Shown: positions 1 through 10,590, counted from the stretch's first letter. The stretch is 64,000 nt of DNA from Dromiciops gliroides (GCF_019393635.1 NC_057862.1:95913159-95977158); one strand, 5' to 3'. Notes: generated by a model from the letters alone, not told the origin. Program-made: numbers and translations.

Positions 1-357
1 AGAAATAACTAAACTCAGTGGCCCAGTGTTCAAAAAAATCTAAGAATGAAAGCTAATGAAGGACAGACTTCCTCTTCAACAAGAGCTTCTAGAAAATTGG
101 ATAGTAGTTTGTGCAGAAAATAGGTTTAGGCAAGCAGCTTATACCATATATCACAATAAATTCTAATGGAAATGTGACCTAAATATAAAAGGTCACATAA
201 TGAAGAAATAAGGAGAATGGAAGGGGCTCTCTCCTACAACTATGACTAGGGGGAGAATTATTAATGAAAGTATAGAGGAAAATAAAGAAAAAATACATTT
301 GTATGAATACATACTTTCCTTTAGATATGTAGATATATAATTGTATCTTCTTTATCT

Positions 358-467
358 CTCTGTGTATATATGTATATGTGTATAAGTATGTGTATATATA
401 TATATATCACTGATATCTGGTGTCAAATGTGTAAAGGAAATTACTGCACACACACACAAACACACAC
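358..467. repeat. TA/TG-rich and CA-rich simple repeat
   Basis: An impure TATG/TA run (about 358-407) is followed by a short CA run (about 445-467), both inside L1-derived sequence. Confidence 0.8.
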
Positions 468-914
468 TTATGACCAAGAGTAATTCCAGGAGATATGGTT
501 TAAAAGATGTTAATAGTTTTAAAAAGAATTATAGACTATAAACCACCATCTGAAAAATTGCTCCAAATTCCTAAATAATAAGAGAAATGCAAATTAAAAT
601 AACATTGAGGTTTTATATCGTGCCCTGCAAATTGGTAAAAATTATATAAGATGGAAATATTCAATATCAAAGAAGGTACAGTAACACTATTGATAGAGTT
701 GTGGATTTATTCAACTAATCTGGAAAACAATTTATATGTCATTAATTGTTATACCCTTTGAGCCAGATATGCCACTAATGGGTATAGCCCAAGTACCTCA
801 AATACAAAGGTCAATATATAAAATAGTATTCAGAGTAGTAGTTTTATGGTAGCAAAATCAAACCAAAAAATGGAAAAAAGTAAGAGCCCAGGTACCTCTG
901 AATTGGCTAGATTA

Positions 915-1086
915 TTTTTATTTTTATTTTTATTTTATTTATTTATTTTTAGTGAGGCAATTTTTTTAAAGTGACTTGCCCAGGGTCACACAGCTAGTAA
1001 GTGTTAAGTGTCTGAGGCTGGATTTGAACTCAGGTACTCCTGACTCCAGGGACGATGATCTTTCCACTGGACCACCTAAGCTGCCC
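915..1086 (-). mobile_element. tRNA-derived marsupial SINE, type with AATTGCCTCAC end
   Basis: A reversed SINE has its A-rich tail on the left (a TTTTA-rich run) and its tRNA-like head on the right, ending CTGCCC. The target-site duplication is GGCTAGATTA (905-914) against GGCTAGATAA (1087-1096), one mismatch. It is inserted in the L1 fragment, so it is younger than that L1. Confidence 0.9.
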
Positions 1087-2044
1087 GGCTAGATAAATTT
1101 TGATATAGGAATGTAATGAAATATCATACTAAAAGAAACTGACTGAGCTATACCATTGCTGGAAGGAGATAAAGAAAATTCCTATATGTGCAAATATGCA
1201 TATAGCAGTTATTTTGTGGTATGAAAAGTGAAATGAAGGGGATATCCATCAATTGGGGAATGGTTAAACGAATTGTGGTATATGAATCTAATAGGAATAT
1301 ATGCTGTTATATGGAATAAGGAAATAGATGATTTCAAGGAACCATGTAAAGACTTATATGAACTCTTGCAGAGGGAAATGAATGGAACAAGATGAAGAAT
1401 TTATATTATCATATCAATATAATAAAAATGAATAATTTGGATAATGCAATGACAATGCAAATCAATGATTCCAGAAGATTAATGATAAAGTACACTATTT
1501 CCCTCCTGACAGAGAGATGATATATTCAGGATGCAGAATGAGCCATTTTTTAAATGAAGGAATTTGGCCAATGAAGGAATTTGTTTTGCTTGACTACACA
1601 TATTTATTACAAGGAAATTCTTTTTTCTTTTTTCAATGATATGGGTAGTGGAAGAAAGAGAAATTGGATTTCTATTTACTAAATAATTTAAAAAGACATC
1701 TTGAAAGACATATCAACTGATTCAGAATGAAGCATGCAGAAACTAAATGCTCCCTAAGTGCACTGACGAATTTGTACTCTAAAACAAGAGAGGTTCAGTT
1801 TCACTGAACTGTTTTTGTTATTGCTATTTGTTGTTCTTGGAAGGCTCATTTATTGTGTATTTTAGGTAAGGGCTTATATCTGAAAATTTCTGATGTAGAA
1901 AATCAAAGGCATCAATAAACCTTATTTAGTGGTTTAAAGAAGGTAACTTCAGAAGTCATCTAGTTCAAAAGGAATCTGTTCAAATCTAGTTCAAAAGGAA
2001 TCTGATTTAAGAAATGTCCTTAGTCAGTGGTCATCTTTACTAAT

Positions 2045-2290
2045 AACAAATGCAATGAATTCAGAGATGCATGAGATGACTTATGTGAACTAAGGAAAAG
2101 TGAAGTAACCAGAACAAAGAAAAAATATGTATGGCTTTTCCCCCAAAGCCATAGAGCATTTAAAAAATTTAAAGTTTATAACCTACACATACTTTGTATA
2201 CAACACTGTGTACCACAACAATATACATGGAAAAAAAGAATGACATTGAAACAATAGAAACTGAATGCTATGAAATGAAAATGATCAAGC
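2045..2290 (+). mobile_element. L1 3' UTR fragment
   Basis: It resembles the marsupial L1 segment that normally reads as a short GACTTATATGAACT-type block followed by AAGTGAAGTAACCAGAAC. It is separated from the fragment at 1-1700 by about 340 bases with no repeat I recognise. It may be a rearranged part of the same L1. Confidence 0.45.
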
Positions 2291-2421
2291 TTGCCCTCAT
2301 AGTAGAATTATGAGAATGCACTTACCTCTACTTCTTTGCAGAGTTAGGAGAGAGTGTGAAAGGGTATATATCATTAAACTTTAATTTTTCTAGAATGTTT
2401 CCCCACTCTGGTTTTTTTTCT

Positions 2422-2440
2422 TTGAGAGAGAGAGAGAGAG
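2422..2440. repeat. (GA)n run
   Basis: A short GA dinucleotide run lies just left of an old L2/MIR-like fragment (about 2441-2462, resuming at 2915) that reads GCATTTATTAAA and then an ACATTCTAAAAGG-type end. The LTR at 2463-2910 splits that fragment. Confidence 0.7.
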
Positions 2441-2462
2441 CATTTATTAAATTCATACCATG

Positions 2463-2910
2463 TGTTTGTAATGATTGGAATGATGCCACCTACTGGAGAC
2501 TTGCTGTGGGAAAGCTCCACCATGAGGAAAATGCCTCAGAGGCATTGTGGCTTTTCCTTGGTGTCAGGAAATGACATTTGCTCATGGGGGCTGTCTATCA
2601 GGGCTACCAGCCAATCAACTTGAGGAGCCTCCTATGGTCTGGGAGGAGACAGGAAGGAGGAAAGGGAGCCTGCGCGGAGAGCTCTGGGGCTTTTTGGGTT
2701 CCTGACTTGATGGTGGTGGTGGCAGAGGACTTCACAGGAAATTTGAGGAAAGATAGGAATGCCAGGCTGTTGGAATTCTGTTCTCAATCTTTTACTTTCT
2801 ATTTTCCAATAAACCCTCAAAAACCTAAACTCGTTTATCAGTGATTTTAGTCAGTTTCCCCCAAAACTGGGGGAACAGATTAGAATCCACATTTAGAATC
2901 TTAAATTACA
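2463..2910 (+). mobile_element. Solo LTR of an endogenous retrovirus, class I-like
   Basis: The element starts TG and ends CA and is flanked by a perfect 4-bp duplication, CATG (2459-2462 and 2911-2914). Its 5' part (GATTGGAATGATGCCACC and what follows) matches, with divergence, the 5' part of the three LTRs at 7.3, 17.1 and 21.0 kb read on their own strand. A polyadenylation signal AATAAA lies at 2809-2814. No internal retroviral sequence is attached. It sits in an old L2/MIR-like repeat whose two halves rejoin across it. The family name is unknown. Confidence 0.8.
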
Positions 2911-3144
2911 CATGTTAAGCATTAGGAGTACATAAACAAGAAAACAAACAATCCCTGATTTTGGGCTTACATTCTAAAAGGAAGGGCAGACTATGAAGAA
3001 GAATTCAAAAGCACAGAAGGAGGAAGAGGAAAGAAGGTATCATGGAAGTGGGTGAATAGGAAGTAGAGAGGAAACTGGAGAGGGAAGTGGCATGGCTGGG
3101 TCTTCTCTCTTTTTTTTTTCTTTAATTTTTTTTTTTTTAGTCTT

Positions 3145-3192
3145 TCTGCGTGACCCTGGGCAAGCCACCCAACCCCAATTGCCTCACCAAAA
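3145..3192 (+). mobile_element. SINE 3' end fragment
   Basis: Only the SINE 3' part is present (GTGACCCTGGGCAAGCCACC through ATTGCCTCACC), preceded by a T-rich run. No head or target duplication is visible. Confidence 0.7.
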
Positions 3193-3194
3193 AA

Positions 3195-3480
3195 ATGTGT
3201 TTCCATTTATTTTCAGATACTATCACTTCTTTACTTCTTTCTTTGTAGATGGGTTGCCATTTTCATAAGATCTTCAGGGTTATATTGGATCATTGCCTTG
3301 CTGAAAATAACCACATGCTTCCCAGGAGATCATCTTACACCATTGCTGTTATTTTGTATACAGTACATTTCACTCTGCTTCAGTTCATGTAGGTCTTTCC
3401 AGGTTTTTCTGATAGTATCCTGTTCATCATAACCTAAATAAAGTACCTTAAACTTGACAAAGAATTTTCTTCATATTAGC
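3195..3480 (-). mobile_element. L1 3' region, antisense fragment
   Basis: It contains TTGGATCATTGCCTTGCTGA and GTCTTTCCAGG motifs that correspond to the antisense L1 3' end seen better at 46.9-47.1 kb. Confidence 0.6.
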
Positions 3481-3589
3481 CCAGCAAAGTAGGTACCATA
3501 CGTTTTGCCATTATATTCAATCATCATAACTATTTCCCTCCATCCTATTCCCTTCCCATGATATTTACTCTATTTTCTATCTTCTTTTA

Positions 3590-4066
3590 AACTATTCCTT
3601 CTCAAAAGTGTTTTACTTCTGACTGTCCCCTCCCCTACTCTGCACGCCCTTTTTTTTTCACCCTTCTTTCCTTATCCTCTTCCCCTCATACTTTCCTGGG
3701 GGTTAAATAGATTACTCCTCCCAACTGGTTGCGAAGGCTATTCCCGCCATGAGCCAACTCTGATGAGTTTAAGGTCTTTGAGCTAATTCTGTGTTCCAAA
3801 TTTTCTTCCTCCCTCTCTCCTCAACCCTCCCTATGAAATCAAGCAATTCAATGTGTCATACTTGTGCAGTTTTGCAGAACATCTTTACCTTCCTCAAAAG
3901 TATTTTGCTTTTTACTGCTCTCTCCCCCAACCTGCCCTTCCCTCCTTCCCCTCTCCCCCCCCTTATCTCCCTCCCCTCCCTCAGGGCAAAAATATATTAC
4001 TATACCCACTTGAGTATGTATGTTAGTCCTTCTTTGAGTCAATTCTGATGATATTAAGGTTCACTC
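3590..4066. repeat. Two-unit pyrimidine-rich tandem repeat
   Basis: Two diverged units share the same order of landmarks. First comes CTCAAAAGT followed by a TTTTRCTT motif, then a C/T-rich run, then an A-rich TTACT motif, and last AATTCTGATGATATTAAGG or its ACTCTGATGAGTTTAAGG version. The units start about 285 bases apart (near 3600 and 3892). I recognise the style from marsupial genomes but cannot name the family. Confidence 0.6.
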
Positions 4067-4223
4067 ACCCCCCCCAATTCCTTCCCCCTCTTCCCCTTCC
4101 CTCCATAAGCTTTTTTCTTATTTCCTTCATGTGAACAACCTCTCCCCAGACCATCTCTCCCCTTCCCCCTCCCCCAGTCTATTTCTCCTATACCTCAACC
4201 CTATTTTAAAGATGTCATCATGG

Positions 4224-4270
4224 GTTAGTTAGGTGGCACAGTGGACAATACACCAGCCCTGGACCCAGGC
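4224..4270 (+). mobile_element. SINE head fragment fused to L1
   Basis: GTTAGTTAGGTGGCACAGTG and the following bases match the tRNA-like head of the common SINE, ending at GGACCCAGGC. Four bases later the L1 ORF1 start codon appears. Confidence 0.65.
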
Positions 4271-4274
4271 CAGG

Positions 4275-4820
4275 ATGAGTAGGCAGAGAAAGCAGAAGGC
4301 CATCAAAAACTTCTTTGGGGGAAAGGTATACCACAATACATCCTCAGAAGAAGAAGATAATAATAGGGTCAAAGCTCCAACTTCCAAAGCTTCCAAGAAA
4401 AATATGAACTGGTCTCAGGCCATAGAAGCTCTCAAAAGGGACTTTGAAGAGAAAGAAGGAGAGAAATAACGAAGATGTAGAGAAAGAGAGGAAGGAATGG
4501 AAAGAGAAATGAGAGCAATGCAAGAGAGTCATGAGAAAAAAGTCAACAGTTTGAAAAGCCAAATGGTAAAGGAGATTAAAAAACTGTCTGCTGAAAATAA
4601 TTGCCTAAAAATTAGGATTGAACAAATGGAAGCTAGTGACCTTATGAGAAACCAAGACACAGTAAAGCAAATCCAATTGAATGAAAAAATAGAGGGCAAT
4701 GTGAAATATCCCCTTGGAAAAACAGCTGACTTGGAAAATAAATCTAGGAGAGATAATTTGAAAATCATTGGACTACCTGAAAACCATGACCAAAACAAAA
4801 GTTTAGACACCATCCTCCCC
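4275..4820 (+). pseudogene. L1 ORF1 pseudogene, N-terminal half
   Basis: The frame opens at ATG 4275 (MSRQRKQKAIKNFFGG), contains a low-complexity acidic patch, and reaches an in-frame TAA at 4467-4469. The same frame resumes and runs to about 4820 through a Lys/Glu-rich coiled-coil-like stretch into RRDNLKIIGLPENHDQNK, which matches the start of the RNA-recognition domain of L1 ORF1 proteins. The homology then stops, so the rest of ORF1 and all of ORF2 are missing. ORF1p is an RNA-binding chaperone of the L1 particle. This copy cannot make it because of the stop and the truncation. Confidence 0.85.
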
Positions 4821-5385
4821 GCTCTGTTTTATTCTTTGCTATAGGGTTCGAGAAATGTTATGTGGGTGTGGGTGATGTGGGCATTGTGGAAGTGATTAGG
4901 AGAATGCATTGGAAAATTCAGGTTATATAAAAAATAAAAGATACAATTGTGGGTTTTGTTTGTTTGTTTTACAAACCTAAGTAATCATGTAGTCTCTGCT
5001 TAAAGACTGCTAATAAAGTGGAACCCCATATCCCTTGAAGCAAATTTTTTATTGCTTCCTTTTTTTTCTTTTCATCATCTCATGAGTATCCCTCAAGAAT
5101 ATGTCCTCAGCTTTCTTTTCTTTCTCCCTTGGTGATCTTTTCTACTCCTAGGGCTTTAATGATCAATTCCATGAAAAAGTACCAAATTTCCAATTCCAGG
5201 TGTGATCTCTCCCTTTAGCTCTAGTCCTGGGTTTCTAACTGTTTATTCTGTTCTTACAACCCAGCTTCACATTTTAGTTAATAGTTAGACTTAAGGACAT
5301 TCTTCGCTGGCTCTTCCTACTCTAGGATTATATGGTTTATATTTTGTGAGTAATAATTACCTTCCCCCATTTCTTTTGAGCTCTC
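4821..5385. other. No recognised feature
   Basis: AT-rich sequence with no open frame of note and no repeat I recognise. Confidence 0.5.
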
Positions 5386-5387
5386 TA

Positions 5388-5552
5388 GCTTACAAAGGAC
5401 TTGGCTCACAACAGCAGTTTTATAAATTGGAAAATCCTCATTAAGATGAAACAATTTGTCCACACCCACTTCTTATATAGCTAGAAAGAAGTGTAGTGAG
5501 AGCTTGAACTTGGGTGTGTATAGACTGTCTAATACCACTTGGACACTTAGAG
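5388..5552 (-). mobile_element. MIR-like SINE fragment
   Basis: The reversed MIR order is readable in decayed form: a GATGAAAC-like block, TTGTCCACACCC, then AGCTTGAACTTGGG. Confidence 0.45.
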
Positions 5553-6194
5553 TCTCTTTAAATAGAAGGCATTCTGCCTCTCCACTTTTTACTTCACTGA
5601 GTCTCCTCACTTTTCTGACCTAATATTTTCCCCTTATTGCTACTACCTTCCCTTATCCCCAAGCTATTGCAAACAAGAACACCCCTTTATGGAGTGCTGC
5701 GTTTTGTTCAATGTTTGTTTGGTATTATATATGGAATATATAATTCCTCTAATCATGGAATTCAGGAGAATTGACTTTCTCTCTGTGATTGCTTTTCACT
5801 ACCATTTTAGACTTTAGCCCATTGCTGGCTTCTCTCCAATCACTACAGTTCAGGAATGGTGTGAGACTTACAGGAAAATGCTGTATGATGTTAAGGCCAT
5901 TCCAGGAATCTGTTTGGAGTGACCATTGAATCTCTTTTGCATGCTTGCTACTATGCAGGACACAACCACAGTTTAGAGCATGGCTCTTCCTCAGAAGAAC
6001 CATCCAGTCTAGATGGGGATTCCTATTAAACAATGTCCATTAAACCATTAACCAGGCAGCATTTTCATGGGATAATAATATTTTTTTCCTGATGGAACAA
6101 AGTGTTTAATCGTGTGATTTAGTATAATATTCTATGGAGAATGACAGATGGAATAAGAGAATGATTTAAGATAATATGTAAAAGAGTCACCATA

Positions 6195-6360
6195 TCATAG
6201 ATATATAGCTGGGATCTTCCCAGGCCATCCAATCCAAAGCCCTCATTTTGCAAGTGAGGAAATTGAGACCCCTACTAGTTACACGACTCGATCAAATACT
6301 GTAAGTAGGAAAACTGAGATTCCAGCATAGATCTTGCGACTTCGAGTTCAATGTTCTTCT
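6195..6360 (-). mobile_element. Ancient MIR-related SINE
   Basis: It reads as a decayed copy of the repeat whose intact order is AGCTGGAAGGGACC, CATCTAGTCCAACC, CATTTTACAGATGAGGAAAC, ending in a gene-internal-promoter-like block. Here the second motif is CATCCAATCC and the third is CTCATTTTGCAAGTGAGG. Confidence 0.6.
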
Positions 6361-6389
6361 GAAGTACAACATGCAAGAAACAAAAATAT

Positions 6390-6428
6390 AAAAGGAATTA
6401 GAGAAGAGAGAGATCCCTGCATAAAAGG
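6390..6428. repeat. 33-bp tandem repeat, left part
   Basis: Unit 1 occupies 6390-6422 (starts AAAAGGAATTAG, ends CCCTGCAT). Unit 2 begins at 6423 and is cut after six bases by the LTR at 6429. The rest of unit 2 is found beyond both LTRs at 7699. Confidence 0.85.
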
Positions 6429-7320
6429 TGTGAAATATTTTTGATGACTAGCCTAATTTTGGGGGGCTAAAGCTGACTGGAGGACTAAACTGGGAACTTT
6501 TGACTATTTGGCTATCTGACTGCGTTTAATTTAATATGGGCCGTTTATAAAGTTCCACCACACTGCTCCCAAACTGATAGACTAAAGATTAAGAAGCCTC
6601 TTAACCAAATAATCAAAGCAGAGTTTATTTATAAGATACTATTTCAAATTAAGAATACAGGGAAATAAAGTACAACCTGACTGTTTTCCTGCGGTCCCTT
6701 TCCACTGCATCTCTTTCCCACCTGCTGCACTTCAAACTTCTTGAATATAATAAAGGCCTTAGCCACCTCCAGCCTCAGGGCATGCTACACTTTCCCTGGT
6801 TTGTATTAAGGCCTGTAACCTTGTCAGCCCTGTCTCTCCTTTTCCGAACCGAACTCTCCTCAGTTCTTGTCCTTGTCCACACTCCCCTCCAGTCAGCCCC
6901 TCCTCAATCTTGTCTCTCTATCTAGTCCGTCCTCGCTCCTTCTTTTTCTAGTCCATCTCTCCCCTCCTGTCTCACTCCCAGGTCTATATATACCTTTTCT
7001 TCTCTCCACTCAAATCTCGGGCTTCCTTCTCCTCCACAGACCAAGCTAATCCACCAGCCAGAGTTGCAGCTGGTGGGGGGAGGGGGGCGGTGTGCTCTCG
7101 AGCCCCATGCCTCACAGGCTATCTTTCAGATAGCTCCGCTCAGGTCGGAGGGAGCTGGGGGCGTTTTTTTCCCCCCAGCTGTCTGACCTGGCGTCTTGTA
7201 TAGCCCATGGGGCTTTATTGCTCAGCTGAAGCTGAGGAGGAGTGGGAGAGACCCTGAGGTCCTAAGGCTTTCTAATCTCAGCCTAAAGGTAGGGTCCCCA
7301 AATCAAAATAAATTTCCACA
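6429..7320 (-). mobile_element. Solo LTR (892 bp), family distinct from its neighbour
   Basis: The ends are inverted: TGTGAAAT at 6429 against TTTCCACA at 7313-7320. They are flanked by a 4-bp duplication AAGG (6425-6428 and 7321-7324), typical of class I retroviral integration. A TATA-like TATATATA lies at 6985-6992. On the minus strand AATAAA (plus 6624-6629) lies downstream of it, which favours minus orientation. A GC-rich stretch (about 7060-7180) carries long G and T/C runs. No internal retroviral genes are attached. The orientation call is tentative because the TATA block is near-symmetric. Confidence 0.75.
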
Positions 7321-7326
7321 AAGGAA

Positions 7327-7698
7327 TGTAAGGGCTAAAATTCTAGCTATACTGTCTAAAATATCTAATGAGTGGTTGCCAATAAATTATAAGCTTTAGC
7401 AAGAGTTAGACTTTTAAGCATTTATTAAAGAGAATAAGAATTTGGTAAAGAGAGAGAGAAAGGCCTACATTCATCTATCTATTAAAGGGAGAGTGCATTT
7501 CTAGCTCCACTCTCTGCCAGAGTCAACATGAAAGAGAGAGAGTCAGAGCACCAGATTCCCCATTCTTCCTCCGACCAGCCAACGTCACTTCCTGATGCCA
7601 AAGAAAAACCGCATGGTCCTGCCCCCAGAGGCCCTCTCCTCAAGTTGGAGATTTCCTACAGTAAATCTCCAGCAGGTGCTGTCATTCCAATCGTTAAA
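7327..7698 (-). mobile_element. Solo LTR, class I-like, copy 1 of 3
   Basis: It starts TGTAAGGGCT and ends CGTTAAA, where the sister copies end TGTTACA. The target duplication is GGAA at 7323-7326 and 7699-7702. It aligns along its whole length with 17055-17430 and 20991-21362. On the minus strand AATAAA (plus 7421-7426) lies near the LTR 3' end. No internal part is attached. Confidence 0.9.
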
Positions 7699-7750
7699 GG
7701 AATTAGAGAAGGGAGAGATCCCTGCATAAAAGGAGTTAGAGAAGGGAGGA
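7699..7750. repeat. 33-bp tandem repeat, right part
   Basis: After the GGAA duplication the remainder of unit 2 runs to CCCTGCAT (7727). A partial unit 3 follows (7728-7750, starting AAAAGGAGTTAG). Confidence 0.85.
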
Positions 7751-8030
7751 TTTTGTGAAGGAGGTGGGACATGAAATGAACCCTGAAGGAGGCCTTGAAC
7801 ATGAAGAAGGAGAGAGGATGAGAAAGAGGAAGCTGGACAATTTCTTTAAAAGAGCAAGGGTAGGTAGGATATATTTGGCAGGGAGGGGGAAGGAATTGGG
7901 ATACCCAATTTGAAGAGAGGGTGTATCTTGAGGGCATTCACTGAGTGGGAAAAGGGCCATATAACCAGACTCAAAGGAGAATTGAGTCAGTCTCTTACAA
8001 TGGAGCCAAGGGAACAAGTAGTTCAGAAAT
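7751..8030. mobile_element. Old unclassified interspersed repeat
   Basis: A purine-rich segment with the phrase GAACCCTGAAGGAGGCCTTG resembles an old mammalian repeat. A related phrase (AGCTGAATTTTTAAGGAAG) occurs at about 9580. I cannot name the family. Confidence 0.35.
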
Positions 8031-8079
8031 TCTAGGTAGATTTGGAAAGAAAGGGTGTCCTTTTAAATTCAGACTTTGA

Positions 8080-8420
8080 TGAAAATTTGAGAAGCTAGCG
8101 AACCCCCTGGCACCTTGCCCGACAGTAGCAGCTACGTGCACTCGGGTGTTCCTGGGATCTCATTAGTGCGATGCTCCTATAATTGGCTTTTAATAATTGA
8201 ATATTTTCCCATCTTTTGGCATTTCTTATATGTGTGTTTTTAATCCCATTGAATGCCACACTTCGCTGCTGTTCAGTGGTCCTGTTTTATTAAATTCCAT
8301 TCTCCTTAGAATGGTATATTTCTGACTTGGCTTTCCATAGACACTACAAGGCACCCAGTGGATTCTATGTGTTCAGTAACTAGTTTCTTCACTAGGTATT
8401 ATGCGGGTTCCTTAATCCAG
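8080..8420. promoter_or_regulatory. Possible conserved noncoding element
   Basis: This is repeat-free sequence with at least five CpG in about 90 bases (8096-8172), followed by TAAT-rich sequence (ATTGGCTTTTAATAATTG). CpG retention and homeodomain-like sites suggest constraint, but no coding frame supports a gene. The call is inference only. Confidence 0.25.
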
Positions 8421-9284
8421 GGAGAGGGAGAAGGAGTTGGGAGAAAGCTTTAAATAGAGGCAAAAATCAGTCTGCTGTTTTGCTAAACCCAGAGCACAGT
8501 GATTTTCAAGGGGGCTGCTTTCATAGAAGATAAAAGACACAGATCAATGACAGGACTGTCTGAAGGCTGGAGTTTCATCTTATCTTCGAAAAAAATCAGG
8601 CATCAGCTATTCCAGATTCTTTCTAGGCTAGAATATGCGTTTATCTGCTTGCAGACCAGAGTATAAAGATACAAGCTAACCCATTTGTTTATCAAATTAG
8701 ATAAGGGCATGTTAAGTCATCTTGTTTACTAAAAGAAATAAAGGCTCTCTCGTGTTATGGTTAACAGAAACTTTGACATAAGTTAGAAAATTCTGTTAGA
8801 TCCCAGAAAAAATAAGAGTTGTGTATGAGAAATAAATCAAAACAGCACAAAATTGTATATATTCTGAGCTTTAATTTCAGAGAGAAATCAAAGTTGTATA
8901 AAAATGAAACTGGGGAGTTTTGGAGGAACATCCAACCAGAACCTTAACAAAATATGGTTGCTGAAGGGAAGGAATGTCAAGGATCTATAGGGGCTCTGCA
9001 TGCACAAGATTGAAGGGCAGTCAATGAATTATATCCAAATGCAGATAATGAATCCTTAGAATAGAGGGAAGAACTCATAGTGGAACTGCTTTTTCATGGT
9101 CTAGGAAAGAAAAATGTCACTATGAAAGAAGGCAGGGTGGTATCAAGTGGCAACTACCTTTATATGTATCATTTAAAAAACTCAACATTGAATCTTTGAA
9201 TGGGTTCAAGTATGTGTTTGTGAAAACTACAGGGAATCCTTACAAGTTTATTTCGAGTGAAATAAAATTTCAATACTTACCCCA
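8421..9284. other. No recognised feature
   Basis: Unique-looking AT-rich sequence. A 22-bp string at 8449-8470 recurs at 10415-10436 (see findings). Confidence 0.5.
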
Positions 9285-9460
9285 ATTCAGAAAACATTTA
9301 TGAAACTGCTATTATGTGTCAGGCACTGATAGATTGATAAATACATAGATAGAGATAGATATCTATCTATATATAATGCATATATGCGTATATATATATA
9401 TGTGCTTATGCATATGTGTGCATATGTACACATACATAATACATACATACATACATAGTT
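9285..9460. repeat. MIR/L2 3' end followed by TATC/TATG/CATA simple repeat
   Basis: A short AAACATTTATG..GTGTCAGGCACTG fragment (about 9291-9330) runs into impure tetranucleotide repeats, ending in a CATA run at about 9433-9458. Confidence 0.65.
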
Positions 9461-9758
9461 TAATAGAAGACAGAGACAGAATGATGGAGATAATGGAGAG
9501 ATGCAAAGTACTTTAAAAATATTGAAGGAGGAAGAGAAGACTTTTAGCTGAGGAATCAAGCAAAGAGGGAGCACCTGAGCTGAATTTTTAAGGAAGATAA
9601 AGATTCCAAATATAATATTCTCAAGTATGCAAGGCATGTCCATTTCTTTTTGGATAGTAAGTAGATGATCTTGTATACTGGCTAAATTTCGGATACTAGG
9701 ACACTATAAATGTAAACTCATAGAGTAATAAGTGGCCTCAGGAGTTCACTTAGTCCTC

Positions 9759-9799
<41 letters not shown>

Positions 9800-9800
9800 G
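9759..9800. repeat. (AAT)n microsatellite
   Basis: A nearly perfect AAT trinucleotide run of about 13-14 units. Confidence 0.95.
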
Positions 9801-9849
9801 TAGCTAAAATTCATGTAATACTTTAAAGTTTGTAAAACACTTTACATGG

Positions 9850-10375
9850 AGCAATCAGTTGGTTCAGTGGATGAGGTTTTATACTTTGACTGAAGCAAAG
9901 TTCTAACCTTTTTTACCCATTTATACTAGTCAAGTCACCTAAACTCTCCATGCCTCTATTTCCTCAATATGTAAAATAGGGGATAGTAATAGCACCCCCC
10001 TATGAGATGGGTGATGCAATGTCCAGAGTTCTGGGCCTAGAGAGTCAGGAAGGGCTGAGTTCAAATCAAACCTGAAACACTTCCTAGCTACGTGACTTTA
10101 AGCGAGTTATTTACTCATTGCCTTAGTTTCTTCAACAGCAAAATGGGCAGAGATATACCATGTACCTCAGATTGTTGTATGAATCTAAGGAGAAAATATT
10201 TCTAAAGCACTTAGCACAGTGTCTGGCAGAAAGTAGATGTTATATCAATTCCTATTCCCTCCTTTTTCCTCCCTACCTCACTGGGTTGTTGGGAGGATCA
10301 AATGAGTTAAGAGGTTGACTTTACAATTTACAAATTTAATAGTGCTATGTAAATGTTACCTGTTATTGTGATTTC
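9850..10375 (+). mobile_element. MIR/Ther-type SINE split by a second one
   Basis: The outer copy has its head at about 9855 and its CTCCATGCCTCTATTTCCTC part near 9950, breaks near 10002, and resumes at 10262 with CTACCTCACTGGGTTGTTGG. The inner copy (about 10003-10260) has its own AGAGTCAGGAAGGGCTGAGT head and CTTAGCACAGTGTCTGGCAG end. Both are sense. Confidence 0.75.
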
Positions 10376-10590
10376 ATTTTATAACAACCGAGGGAAGGTA
10401 GGTGCTACACCCATTTTAAATAGAGGCAAAAATCAGACAATGAAGACAAATAAAAAATGAAGACATCTAGGGTTAAGTCAATTGTCCAAGGTTACATACT
10501 TAGTATAAGAAAGGATTTGAACTCGGGTCTTTCTGAATTCAAGCCCATCATTCTGTCCATTATGCCAAATAGTTCCTATCTCTACTTGCT
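10376..10590 (-). mobile_element. MIR-type SINE
   Basis: The order is reversed: CATTTTAAATAGAGG, then GTCCAAGGTTACATACTTAG, then GGATTTGAACTCGGGTC. Confidence 0.7.

Larger units (their letters stand above)
1..1700 (+). mobile_element. L1 LINE, 3' part of ORF2 and 3' UTR (decayed)
   Basis: The text follows the C-terminal end of L1 ORF2 and its 3' UTR in sense orientation. It includes the stretch around 560-600 that precedes GAAATGCAAATTAAAA, a motif shared with the L1 copies near 14.75 kb. Many stops and small indels break the frame. A SINE (915-1086) and a TA/CA microsatellite (about 358-467) interrupt it. The outer edges are approximate and the left edge runs out of the window. Confidence 0.7.

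Noticed and set aside
6390..7750. The repeated 33-base string as a long target-site duplication of one 1.3-kb insertion
   Set aside because: Each LTR has its own exact 4-bp duplication, and removing both restores a tandem array, so a single insertion is not needed.
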